A program made the position numbers and the translations under genes. Shown here piece after piece: positions 13,448 through 23,296 of a stretch of DNA of 64,000 nt. Positions within the stretch are counted from its first letter, which is position 1; every line of letters begins with the position of its first letter. The DNA comes from Aliamphritea spongicola (GTDB lineage Bacteria > Pseudomonadota > Gammaproteobacteria > Pseudomonadales > Balneatricaceae), in the NCBI GenBank assembly GCA_024347235.1, contig AP025283.1, forward strand, positions 992,001-1,056,000, read 5' to 3'. The notes under the pieces were generated by a model. The model was not told the origin of the DNA and did no database searches. It saw only the letters and a list, made by a program, of their open reading frames with translations.

Positions 13448-14797
13448 CTTTTGCAAAATTATTCAGTTCGGAGCTGACCAGCTGACCCAGCAGGGAGTTG
13501 GCGTAAGCTTCGACAATTTCCACGTCGGCAAAGTGACCAATCAGATCCGGGTTATCGCAGCGGAAGTTTACTACCCGGTTGTTTTCCGTACGGCCGGACA
13601 GCATGCCCGGGTCACGTTTGGAGTAATCGTTCACCAGAATACGCTCTACAGTTCCCACCATACGGCGGCTGATCTGCATTGCCTGCTGAGTAATCCGTTC
13701 CTGCAGGATGTTCAGGCGCTGCTTCTTGGTTTCTTCGCTGACGTCATCCGGCAGATCCGATGCCGGTGTACCCGGACGGCGGCTGTAGATAAAGCTGAAA
13801 GAATGGTCAAAGCCGATCTGGGCGATCAGGTTCATGGTTGCTTCAAAGTCAGCGTCGGTTTCACCCGGGAAGCCAATGATAAAGTCCGAAGAGAAAGAGA
13901 TGTTCGGGCGCAGGGCTTTAATCCGGCGCAGCTTGGACTTGTACTCAATGGCCGTGTGGCCGCGTTTCATGGCCATCAGAATGCGGTCGGAACCGCTCTG
14001 TACCGGCAGGTGCAGGTGGCTTACCAGCTCCGGTACTTCTGCGTATACATCAATCAGGCTTTCAGTGAACTCAACCGGATGAGAGGTGGTGAAGCGGATA
14101 CGGTCAATGCCGTCGACCGCCGCAACACAGCGGATCAGCTCAGCCAGGTCTGCAACATCGCCATCGTGGGTGTTACCACGGTAGGCGTTAACGTTCTGGC
14201 CCAGCAGGTTTACTTCACGGACACCCTGTTCCGCCAGCTCAACCACTTCGGTCAGTACGTCATCCAGCGGGCGGCTGACTTCCTCGCCACGGGTATAAGG
14301 CACAACGCAGAACGTGCAGTACTTGCTGCAACCTTCCATAACCGATACGAATGCTTCGGCGCCGTCTACTTTCGGGGCAGGCAGGTGATCAAACTTCTCG
14401 ATTTCCGGGAAGCTGATATCCACAATGCCTTTTTGTTCTCATGGGTAAGATCAATCATTTCCGGCAGGCGGTGCAGGGTTTGCGGGCCGAAAATCATATC
14501 CACGTAAGGTGCACGCTTAAGAATCGCTTCACCTTCCTGGCTGGCAACACAGCCGCCAACACCGATTTTCAGTTCCGGATTGCCGGCTTTCAGCTTGCGC
14601 CAGCGTCCCAGTTGGTGGAAAACTTTTTCCTGCGCCTTTTCCCGGATAGAACAGGTGTTAAGCAGCAGAACGTCCGCTTCATCCTGGTTGTCAGTAAGTT
14701 CCAGCTCGTGGCTTTCGCCCAGAAGGTCGGCCATACGCGCTGAATCGTATTCGTTCATCTGACAGCCATGGGTTTTAATGAATAGCTTCTTCGCCAT
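13440..14797 (-). CDS. miaB: tRNA 2-methylthio-N6-isopentenyladenosine synthase
   Basis: Radical-SAM methylthiotransferase modifying A37 of tRNAs that read UNN codons. The N-terminal UPF0004 domain ([26 protein letters not shown]) holds the first cluster Cys residues. The radical-SAM motif [15 protein letters not shown] follows, and a C-terminal TRAM domain ([32 protein letters not shown]) ends the protein. One A is lost in GAACAAAAAGG near 14425; restoring it gives [18 protein letters not shown]. It is the first gene of the miaB-ybeZ-ybeY-corC-lnt operon and starts at ATG 14797. Confidence 0.95.
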
Positions 14798-15039
14798 TAC
14801 ACACCTGTTGTAACGTTGGGATTGATCAAAGGGGCAGGAATTATACGCTAAGGTCGAAAGGGTGCCTAGTTATTAATCAGCAAGATCGTATCTGTATCAA
14901 TATTCATGACGGAGTAATAATCCCCCGTTTGCTCTTGTATTTTAGTGCGCTGCCCGTATATTTGCTGCCTGAAATTTTTACGATCAGATTTTGATCATCC
15001 AGTAGTAAATGTCCGGTAACGGGCTGGCAGAGTTAAACC

Positions 15040-15372
15040 ATGGAAAAAGACGCGATTTACCGGATTAAGTTTCTCAATCAGGATGAAGTCTACGAGGTGT
15101 ATGCCAAGCATCTCTACCAGAGCGATTTATGGGGCTTTCTGGAAATTGAAGAGTTTGTCTTTGGCAGCCAGACCCAGATGGTGGTTGATCCTTCGGAAGA
15201 AAAACTCAAACAGCAGTTTGAAGATGTAGAGCGCAGCTACATTCCGATGCAGTCAGTTATCCGCATTGATGAGGTGAAGCACGAGGGCGTGGCTAAAATC
15301 ACGCCGGCCCGGGGCACCAATGTCGCAGCTTTCCCGGAGTGCCCCCAAAGCATAAGTAAAATAATCACTTAG
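15040..15372 (+). CDS. DUF1820 family protein
   Basis: Small conserved protein of about 105-110 residues, function unknown. The core IYRIKFLNQDEVYEVYAKHLYQSDLWGFLEIEEFVFG and YIPMQSVIRIDEVKHEGVAKI match DUF1820 proteins of Pseudomonas and relatives. The tail may be misread: adding one C in TGCCCCCAAAG near 15345 would end the protein at 15359 as FPECPPKHK, closer to the short Pro-rich tails of the family. Confidence 0.8.
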   Translation: MEKDAIYRIKFLNQDEVYEVYAKHLYQSDLWGFLEIEEFVFGSQTQMVVDPSEEKLKQQFEDVERSYIPMQSVIRIDEVKHEGVAKITPARGTNVAAFPECPQSISKIIT

Positions 15373-15471
15373 CTTTATACAGTCTTCTCTGATTTGGGGC
15401 AGGTTTTGTGTGCTTCAAGCATCGACCATAACGTATGTTTGAATTAATCTGTCGGGATGGGTAGTCCCGGA

Positions 15472-15500
15472 TTGAGCCGGCTCTGCCCATTGTCTATGAT
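15472..15500 (+). promoter_or_regulatory. Sigma-70-like promoter for the cyclic-di-GMP gene
   Basis: TTGAGC (15472-15477) and TATGAT (15495-15500) are separated by exactly 17 bases. Four and five of the six consensus bases match. A start around 15507 would give a leader of roughly 155-190 nt. Confidence 0.5.
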
Positions 15501-15540
15501 GAGCTAAACAGTTGTGGAACGTTTGAATCGGGTGACAAAA

Positions 15541-15649
15541 ACAGCTCCCGGCCACAGCTGTCCGACTAATTTCAGGCATGTTTGCAGCTGGACGGTTTGC
15601 GGAGAAGCGCAGTTATCTCTAGGGATAAACCGTTGCAGAGATGCGCTTC
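15541..15649 (+). ncRNA. Structured 5' leader upstream of MASE1-GGDEF-EAL gene
   Basis: A hairpin pairs GAAGCGC (15604-15610) with GCGCTTC (15643-15649) and ATCTCT (15615-15620) with AGAGAT (15637-15642), leaving a 4-nt bulge and a 16-nt loop. The loop contains AAACCGT (15627-15633), the exact complement of ACGGTTT (15592-15598) just upstream, so an H-type pseudoknot is possible. A smaller hairpin ACAGCT/AGCTGT lies at 15541-15561. The conserved core of the GEMM-I cyclic-di-GMP riboswitch was not seen. A regulatory role is inference. Confidence 0.4.
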
Positions 15650-15663
15650 GGGCGGGGAAAGGA

Positions 15664-18600
15664 TTGAATACTCCAGATAACAGTCGTCCCAGTTTTATGA
15701 CTTACCTGCAGGTATATCTGATGCCTGGGGTAATGTATTTCCTGTTGGCTCAGCTGACAGTGTTACTGACCGCGCCGCCCGGCGAACCCTCTATTATCTG
15801 GCCGCCGGCCGGCTTTGCAATTGTCATCCTCATGTTGCTGGGCAAGCCAGCTCTGCCAAGCCTGTTTGCCGGTATGCTGGCCCATCAGTTGTATTTCTGG
15901 TTTGTGGGGGCGCCGGAAACAGTACTTCATCTCAAGTTTATTTTAGGCGGGGTCATCAGTGTCGGTGTCATGCTGCAGGCGATGATTGCCGTGCGTCTGA
16001 TCAACCGTTATGTCGGGCCCGATGATCCGCTGATTGATGACCGGGCGATTCTGCGTTTTCTGCTGATTGTCGGCCCCTCAGTTCGCTGGTGGCCTGTACC
16101 ACGGCGGTCATCTGCTTTGCAGTTTTCAAAACCATGCCGGTTGCTGAGCTGGGAGCTGTGTGGCTGACCTGGTGGCTGGGCGACAGTATTGGCGCCATGA
16201 TTGTAACGCCGCTGTTGCTGGCCCTGATAAAATCCAGCCCGGTAGGGCGCTTCAACCGCCGGGTCAGCGTGGGGATTCCTATTCTGGGTCTGTTGCTGGT
16301 TATCGGTTTGCTGTTTGTGGTTACCGGCGAACGGGAAAAGATGAACGCAACCAATTGTTTGTCCGTCAGGCCGGTACCCTGCATTTACAGTTGGTCGGGG
16401 CGTTTCAGGAAAGTTTTCAGCTGCTGAATATGACCCGGTCTTTCTTGGAAAGTGGTGGGTATGTATCGAAAGAAGAGTTTGCCATATTCGGTCAGGGGTT
16501 GCTGGATCAGACTAAGGGCATTCAGGCCCTTGAGTGGATTCCCGGGTAGCCAGTTTTAACCGGACCTCCTTTGAGAACGCCAATGACGGTCCCGGTGATA
16601 TCAAAGTGTTTGACGGTGACAAGATTAAGCGTGCGCCGGATAAAGCGGTGTACTACCCCATTAAATATGTCCAGCCTTACTCCGGTAACGAGCGGGCCTA
16701 CGGTTATGATGTGTCTTCCAATCCGATGGCTAAGGAAGCACAGGATTATGCTTTTGTATAACAGCATTGGTGCGACAGCTCCGATCCGGCTGATTCAGGA
16801 GTCCGGACAGCAGGCCGGTGTGGTGGTCTATCTGTCCATGAGTCAGAAGGGTAAAGAGCACGTCTGGGATAATCATCTGGGCTTTGTGGCCATGGTGTAC
16901 CGGGCGGATGATTTCATCACCAGCCATTTACTCGGGCCGAATACATCCCTGACACGGCAGATTTATACCCGTATCACCGATGTAACCGATGACACACCTA
17001 AGGAACTGTACCGTTCTCCCCGGTTTGATGAACGTCTGATGGACCCGTCGGATGACCGGCATATTAAGCGTTTATTCCTGCTTGGCGGTCGTCAGTGGGA
17101 GTTTGAATACCTGCCGGCCGGTGAATCCCTGTACAAAGATGGCATTTCGTCCAGCTGGCTGATTCTGTCGGCGGGCATGCTGTTTGCGTCGCTGATCTGT
17201 GGTTGGTTGCTGACCCTGACTGGCCGGACTGTTCGGGTGGGTGAACTTGTCAATGAAAAGACCGCGGATCTGCAGCACGAAATTGATGAGCGTCGTTCTG
17301 CGGAGCTGGCCCTGCGAAAATTATCCAAAGCGGTTGAGTACAGCCCCTACATGGTGGTGATATCACGGCTTGACGGCACGGTTGAATACGCCAGCCCGAA
17401 AGTGCTGGAAGTGACCGGCTTTTCAGAGGAAGAAGTGATCGGACAGCCAATCAATATGCTCCATTACGACCAGGGGCAGGAAACATCCTATGACACGATC
17501 TGGGATATGCTGCGTACCACCCGGGAATGGCAGGGTGAACTGCTGAACCTGCGGAAGAATGGTCAGGCGTACTGGGCCAATGTGCACATTGCTCCGATTT
17601 ATGATGAAGCGGATGAGGTGACTCACTATGTTTCGATTCATCAGGATATTACTGAGGCGCGGGAGATTTCTGAGCAGCTGAATTATCAGGCCAGTCATGA
17701 TCAGCTTACAGATCTGGTGAACCGGCGGGCGTTTGAGCAGTTGCTGGAGCAAACCCTGGAACACAGTCAGGTAACCGGTGAGCAGCATGTGTTCTGTTTC
17801 CTCGATCTGGATCAGTTCAAGGTGGTTAATGATACCTGCGGACATATTGCCGGTGATGAATTACTGCGGCAGCTAGCGCACTTGCTGCAGGAGCGGATTC
17901 GCGCTGGCGATACCCTGGCCCGCTTGGGTGGCGATGAATTTGGTATCCTGATGCGTAACTGTAATTTGCAGCAGGCCGAACGGGTGGCCAATGACCTGCG
18001 AGAGAAAATCGCCTCCTTCAAGTTCAGCTGGGAAAACCAGATGTTCAGCGTCGGTGTGAGTATCGGCGTGGTTGAAATTGATCAGCACAGTGTGAATAAG
18101 ATTGAGCTGATGAAACAAGCGGATTCAGCCTGTTATACCGCAAAGGAAAACGGCCGTAACCGGGTTCACCTTTATCAGCAGGATGATGCCATGCTGCTGA
18201 AGCGGGAAGGGAAATGCAGTGGGTATCGGAAATCAATGCCGCACTGGATGAAGACCGTTTTGTGCTCTTCGGACAGATTATCCTGCCTTTGCAGGATCAG
18301 GGCCTGAAACCGGATATTGAAGTGTTGCTGCGGTTACGGGATAAAGACGGTAACCTGGTACCTCCGGGGCTTTCCTGCCGGCGGTGGAGCGTTATCATCT
18401 GAGCAGCCGGGTGGACCGCTGGGTAGTGGAGCATACCCTTGACTGGCTGGAACAGAATGCCATGGTTTTCTCCCGTACAATAGGGCGCTGTGCCATTAAT
18501 CTCTCCGGCAGTTCCCTGGGAGACAGCACCATTCAGGATGCGATTCTGCAACGCCTGAAAGCGTCTACAATTCCTGCCTCGACCCTGAAATTTGAAATCA

Positions 18601-18998
18601 CAGAAACCTCTGCGATTGCCAATCTTTCAGATGCCCGGGATTTCATTAATGCCCTGAAGGCGTTTGGCTGTCATTTTTCACTGGATGATTTTGGCAGCGG
18701 TCTGTCATCGTTCGCTTATCTGAAGAACTTACCAGTAGATACCCTGAAGATCGACGGTATTTTCATCAGGGAAATCGTTGAGAATAAGCTTGATCTGGCG
18801 ATGGTGAAATCCATCAATGAAATCGGTCATGTGATGGGCATGCAAACCGTCGCCGAGTTTGTGGAAAACGATGAAATCGTTGAGCTGCTACGGGAAATCG
18901 GTATCGATTACGGGCAGGGCTATGGCCTTGGTCGCCCTAAGCCATTGGCTGAACTGCTGCTGGAACAACAGCAGTTACGGGCCCTGGAAGTTTCTTAA
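15664..18998 (+). CDS. MASE1-CHASE-PAS-GGDEF-EAL cyclic-di-GMP enzyme
   Basis: Membrane-bound bifunctional diguanylate cyclase/phosphodiesterase of about 1110 residues. Order: MASE1 membrane domain (IIWPPAGFAIVILML), an extracytoplasmic CHASE-type sensor (FNRTSFENANDG, PIKYVQPYSGNERAYGYD), a transmembrane helix, PAS (YMVVISRLDGTVEYASPKVLEVTGFSEEEVIGQPI), GGDEF and EAL. The GGDEF motif is intact (RLGGDEFGIL near 17930), with an inhibitory RxxD site (RAGD) five residues before it. EAL appears as EVL (IEVLLRLRDKDG) with DDFGSGLSSFAYL and EITETS preserved, so hydrolysis is possible. Seven frame changes occur near 16078, 16340, 16543, 16757, 18205, 18370 and in neighbouring homopolymers. Start is TTG 15664 (after GGGGAAAGGA) or ATG 15697. 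Confidence 0.88.
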
Positions 18999-19001
18999 TC
19001 G

Positions 19002-20047
19002 TTATTCTGCAGGGGCCGGCGTGCTGGCAACCGGTAACAGGGTTTTAGAAGCCCTGCCGGGGATTTCCGGGCCAGCTTCGGTACCAGGTAGCCGGGTAAG
19101 CGGCTCTGTAATTCACTGACCAGTTGCTGGGCTTCCCGGTCGGCAATGTCGAAGTGAGCCGCGCCGGCTACCGGGTCAAAGGTAAACAGGTAATAAGGCA
19201 AAATCCCCGCACGGAATAACGTTTCACTGAGCGCTTCCAGTGCGTCCACTGAATCATTGACTCCCTCAGCAGTACCGCCTGATTCAGTACGGTCACTCCG
19301 CTTTGTTTAAGTTGCGCCACTGCCGTCGCAACGTCGTTGTCTATTTCATTAGCATGGTTGATGTGTAATACCATCACAGTTTGCAGCCGGCTACTGGCCA
19401 GGCGGTTGCTCAGTTCCGGCGTTATCCGCTGAGGAATTACCACCGGCAGCCGGGAATGGATACGTAAACGCTGCAGATGAGGAATGGCTTCCAGTGAGCT
19501 GATCAGTTTATCGAGGCGTTTATCATTGGTTGCCAGCGGGTCGCCACCGGAAAAGATAACTTCTTTGATGCTGCTGTCAGCGGCGATGTAATCCACCACC
19601 TGTTGCCACTGATCCGGCCCCAGGCGGTTATCTTCATAGGGAAAATGTCTGCGGAAGCAGTAACGGCAGTTTATTGCACAGGCACCGGTCAGAATGATCA
19701 GTACCCGGCCTTTGTACTTATGTATCAGGCCGTCATGGGGATTACTGTCTGCTTCCGCCAGCGGGTCTGTGATATAGCCGGGAACATTATCGGCTTCCGC
19801 ACTGACAGGCAGAACCTGCCGCAGCAGAGGATCGTTCAGATCGCCGGGCCTGATCCGCTGCAGATAAGGAGCGGGTACTCTTACAGAAAAATCTTTGTGC
19901 CCCTGCAACGCCCCGTTTACTGTTTCCGGGGAGGTTCAGTGCACTGACAAGTTCAGCCGGGTCGGTGATGGCCTGGCTGAGCAGTTGTTGCCAGCTGTTT
20001 GCTGATTCAGAAGGATGATTCAGATCAGCAACTTTAAGAGGTTTCAT
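19002..20047 (-). CDS. epmB: EF-P (R)-beta-lysylation lysine 2,3-aminomutase EpmB
   Basis: Radical-SAM, PLP-dependent enzyme making (R)-beta-lysine from lysine for EF-P modification. The cluster motif is CAINCRYCFRRHFPYED and the SAM-binding GGDP is in EVIFSGGDPLATNDKRL. N-terminal WQQLLSQAITDPAELVSAL is typical. Three frame changes: near 19925 (CCCCGG, expected LPETVNGALQGHKDF), near 19262 (expected LLRGVNDSVDALEALSE) and near 19065 (expected AREIPGRASKTLLPV). After repair the stop is 19002 and the length about 348 residues. It is divergent from efp, its pathway's target. Confidence 0.93.
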
Positions 20048-20213
20048 GTCGGGGCTACTTTAATTCGCTTGGAAAATTGGCTCGCATTCTCCTTTCAAGT
20101 AGAATGGCTGTCAATTTTGTATAAGCCGGAAAATTGCAGCGGGTCTGAGCCCTGTGCAGACTGATTTTCCGGCCGCTCAGTTTTAGCATATTCCCTTAGG
20201 TATCGAGACAATT

Positions 20214-20777
20214 ATGGCAAACTATTCTACTAACCAGTTTAAAAATGGCCTGAAGGTCATGATCGACGGCGACCCTTGTTCAATGGTTGACGTTGAGTTC
20301 GTAAAGCCGGGTAAAGGCCAGGCTTTTACCCGCGTTAAAATGAAAAACCTGATGTCCGGCCGTACCTGGGAGCGTACCTTCAAGTCTGGTGAAAGCGTTG
20401 AAGGTGCAGATGTAATGGATACCGATATGGAGTATCTGTACAACGACGGTGAAATGTGGCACTTCATGGATCCTAAGACCTATGAGCAGGTTGCTGCTGA
20501 CCAGACCGCTATCGGTGATGCGCACCTGTGGCTGAAAGAACAGGATGCCTGCCAGGTAACTTTGTTCAACGGTAACCCTATTTCTGTTACTCCGCCGAAC
20601 TTCGTTGAGCTGGAAGTGGTTGAAACTGATCCGGGTCTGAAAGGCGATACTGCACAGGGCGGTTCCAAGCCTGCTACTCTGCAGTCTGGCGCTGTTGTAC
20701 GTGTACCTCTGTTCATTGAGCGCGGTGAAGTACTGAAGATCGATACCCGTACCGGTGAGTACGTATCCCGCGCTTAA
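20214..20777 (+). CDS. efp: Elongation factor P
   Basis: Intact 187-residue translation factor that relieves ribosome stalling at polyproline stretches. Three OB-type domains are present. The modified lysine lies in the loop [16 protein letters not shown], within PGKGQAF, the site beta-lysylated by EpmA. Codon use is cleaner than in neighbours, fitting high expression. It is flanked by epmB (divergent) and epmA (downstream), so factor and modification enzymes are together. A perfect terminator follows. Confidence 0.98.
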   Translation: MANYSTNQFKNGLKVMIDGDPCSMVDVEFVKPGKGQAFTRVKMKNLMSGRTWERTFKSGESVEGADVMDTDMEYLYNDGEMWHFMDPKTYEQVAADQTAIGDAHLWLKEQDACQVTLFNGNPISVTPPNFVELEVVETDPGLKGDTAQGGSKPATLQSGAVVRVPLFIERGEVLKIDTRTGEYVSRA

Positions 20778-20796
20778 TTGCCCGGTGGTAATCTGA

Positions 20797-20824
20797 AAAT
20801 GGCAGCCCGGGCTGCCATTTTTGT
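20797..20824 (+). terminator. Terminator after efp
   Basis: GC-rich palindrome GGCAGCCC/GGGCTGCC (20801-20816) flanked by AAAAT and ATTTTTG, a classic intrinsic terminator 20 bases after the efp stop. Partial readthrough into epmA is possible. Confidence 0.85.
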
Positions 20825-20911
20825 GCCTGTTATTTGCCGGCTTTGTTACTTTTGTTGAAAGAGCTTCCAGTCGCCAGCCGCCCCGTAACCCTTTATCTCA
20901 GGAAGATTTCT

Positions 20912-21889
20912 GTGTCTGATACTCCACAGTGGAACAGTGCTGCTCCAATCGAAAATCTGCGCCGTCGTGCCGCGATCATTGCTGCTATCCGGGCGTTTTT
21001 TGTCGGTAAAGACGTACTTGAGGTAGATACTCCGGTGATGTCTAACGCAGCGGTTAGTGATCCGTATATCGATACAATCGAGTGCCGGTATCAGCCGCTG
21101 GTGGGCGGCGATGTGGAGATGAAATACCTGCAAAGTTCGCCAGAATACGCCATGAAGCGCCTGCTGGCCAGTGGCAGCGGGCCGATCTATCAGATCAGTA
21201 AGGCGTTCCGTAACGGTGAGGTGGGCCGCCGGCATAATCCTGAGTTCAGCATGCTGGAATGGTACCGGCCGGGGTTTGATCACCGTCAGCTGATGACAGA
21301 AGTGGCTGAGTTACTGTTACCGTTGTTGGGGCTTTCGGAAGCGGTTGAATACAGTTATGCACAGGTCTTTAAGACCCATCTGGGGATCGACCCGCACAGT
21401 GCCTGTGTGGCTGAGTTACGGACAATCGCTGCTGAACATATCGACAGTAATTACGAGGATGATAACCGGGATAACTGGCTGAATTTACTGATGTCCCACG
21501 TGATTGAGCCACGGCTGGCCAGTGAAGGCGCGGTATTTGTTTATGATTATCCCGCCAGTCAGGCGGCATTGGCGAAAGTCTCTGAAGATGCTCAGGGACG
21601 GGCCGTTGCCGAGCGTTTTGAGTTATTTGTGCACGGTGTTGAGCTGGCAAATGGTTACCATGAACTGACTGATGCAACAGAGCAGGCCCGCCGGTTTGAG
21701 GCCGATAACCGCCAGCGTGGTGAAGAAAATCTGCCACAGCGGCCGGTGGATGATCTGCTGATTGCTGCGCTGGAAAATGGCATGCCGGACTGTGCCGGCG
21801 TAGCTGTTGGCATAGACCGCCTGGTGATGCAGGCGATCGGTACCGATAACATTGCCGATGTGATTGCTTTCCCTCTGCCCCTGGCCTGA
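20912..21889 (+). CDS. epmA: EF-P--(R)-beta-lysine ligase EpmA (PoxA/GenX)
   Basis: Class II LysRS-like enzyme without an anticodon domain; it attaches beta-lysine to EF-P. Length is 325 residues from GTG 20912, which follows AGGAAG; the frame is open further upstream but the homologous N-terminus (SDTPQWNSAAPIENLRRRAAIIAAIR) begins here. Motif 2 is ISKAFRNGEVGRRHNPEFSMLEWYRP. Motif 3 lies in GVAVGIDRLVMQAIG. No frameshift. Its stop is 10 bases from the convergent malY-type gene. Confidence 0.95.
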   Translation: MSDTPQWNSAAPIENLRRRAAIIAAIRAFFVGKDVLEVDTPVMSNAAVSDPYIDTIECRYQPLVGGDVEMKYLQSSPEYAMKRLLASGSGPIYQISKAFRNGEVGRRHNPEFSMLEWYRPGFDHRQLMTEVAELLLPLLGLSEAVEYSYAQVFKTHLGIDPHSACVAELRTIAAEHIDSNYEDDNRDNWLNLLMSHVIEPRLASEGAVFVYDYPASQAALAKVSEDAQGRAVAERFELFVHGVELANGYHELTDATEQARRFEADNRQRGEENLPQRPVDDLLIAALENGMPDCAGVAVGIDRLVMQAIGTDNIADVIAFPLPLA

Positions 21890-21899
21890 AAACACCAGG

Positions 21900-23033
21900 T
21901 TAGTCGGTTAGTGCCTGTCTTAAGCGTCTGACGGCTTCTTCCAGCGTGCTGCGGGGCAGCCAAAATTAAGCCGCATAAAGTTATCGTCACCAAAATCCTT
22001 ACCGGGTGACATGCCCACACCGGCGCTTTCAAAAAGGTGACCGGATCATCCAGCTCCGCGTCGCGGATATCAATCCAGGCCAGATACGTGGCGTCAAAGT
22101 GTGCCAGCCGCAGGCCGGGAATCCGGTTAATTTCCGCTAACAGATAATCCCGGTTGCTGCGTAAATACTTCAGTTGCTGCTGATGCCAGTCATCACCGTC
22201 CTTATAGGCGGCAAGTGCGGCGGTATAGCCCAGCAGGTTCACGTCCGGCACGATGCCCCGGCGTACTTTCCTGAAGCGGTTACGTAATGCCTGATCCGGA
22301 ATAATGGCGACGGAACTGCCCAGCCCGGCAATATTGAAGGTTTTGCTGGGAGCCATCAGGGTGATTGTGCGGGCGGCAATGTCCGGGCCCAGTGATGCCA
22401 GCGGGATATGTTCAACACCCGGCTCCAGGATCATGTCACAGTGAATTTCATCAGAGCAGATCAGCAAATCATGGCGCGCGCAGATCTCCGCCAGCTGTTC
22501 CAGTTCTGCCCGCCGGTACACGGTGCCGCCCGGGTTATGCGGGTTACAGAAGAGCAGCAGGCGGGTCTGCGCGGTGATTGCCGCTTCAAGGGCACTGAAG
22601 TCGATCAGCCAGCGGCCCTGCTGTTGAACCATCGGTATACCGAGGTGTTGCCCTCCGGACAGCGTTGGCGCGGAACGGAAGGGTGGGTAGATGGTATCGG
22701 GGGTCAGGGTGACCGGTGAAGCGACAGTCCGGCAGCTAAGGTGCAGGCCGCTGACCAGCCCGGGCAACCATACAAACCACTGTTCATCGGTTTCCCAGCC
22801 ATACAGGCGGCGCAGGCGTTCAGTCATTACCCCGTTGAGTTCCGCCGGGCGCTGGGTGTAACCGAATACTCCGTGGGCAACCCGTGCCTGCAGTGCTTCA
22901 GTAATCACCGGCGCGGTGGTGAAATCGGTATCTGCCACCCACATTGGGAGGATGTCACGGTCTTTGTAACGTTCCCATTTCATGCTGGAGGTTTCCCGGC
23001 GGTCTACCGGTACATCAAAGTGGTCTTTTTCAC
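21900..23033 (-). CDS. MalY/PatB-type cystathionine beta-lyase (PLP aminotransferase fold)
   Basis: PLP enzyme cleaving cystathionine or related C-S compounds. Family motifs are DILPMWVADTDF, LLFCNPHNPGGTVYRRAEL, ICSDEIHCDMIL and the PLP lysine in MAPSKTFNIAGL. The N-terminus is best explained by GTG 23033 with a poly-A deletion, giving VKKDHFDVPVDRRETSSMKW, preceded by AGGAG. Two more losses near 22032 (TTTTT, expected FFESAGVGMSPG) and near 21960 (CCCC, expected FGCPRSTLEEAVRRLRQAL) restore the C-terminus and a stop at 21900. The exact substrate among MalY, PatB and MetC activities is not resolved. Confidence 0.85.
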
Positions 23034-23296
23034 AGTGGGTTTTACTCCTGATCCCAGTAACGGTGCCTGATCTGACCTGCTTCGCAGACAGGTTATTACC
23101 TTGCAAATACACCCTGTCAGGTTATATTAGACGAATCACGACAGTGGCCGGTTCGCCGCGCTGCTGCCGCAACAGGGTTCCTTTTCAGAACAGCTTTACT
23201 ATACAGCAGGTAACCGGTTACCACAGCCGGCCTTAAGTGCCTGCAGAGCGACCTCTCCAAATGGGACAACAGCCATCAGTACCTGGAGCCAAAACC

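Noticed and set aside
13422-14507. Plus-strand ORF of 361 codons
   Set aside because: Antisense to miaB; composition mirrors the real gene.
15507-15663. GEMM-I cyclic-di-GMP riboswitch
   Set aside because: The conserved core strings of GEMM-I are absent, although the location would suit one.
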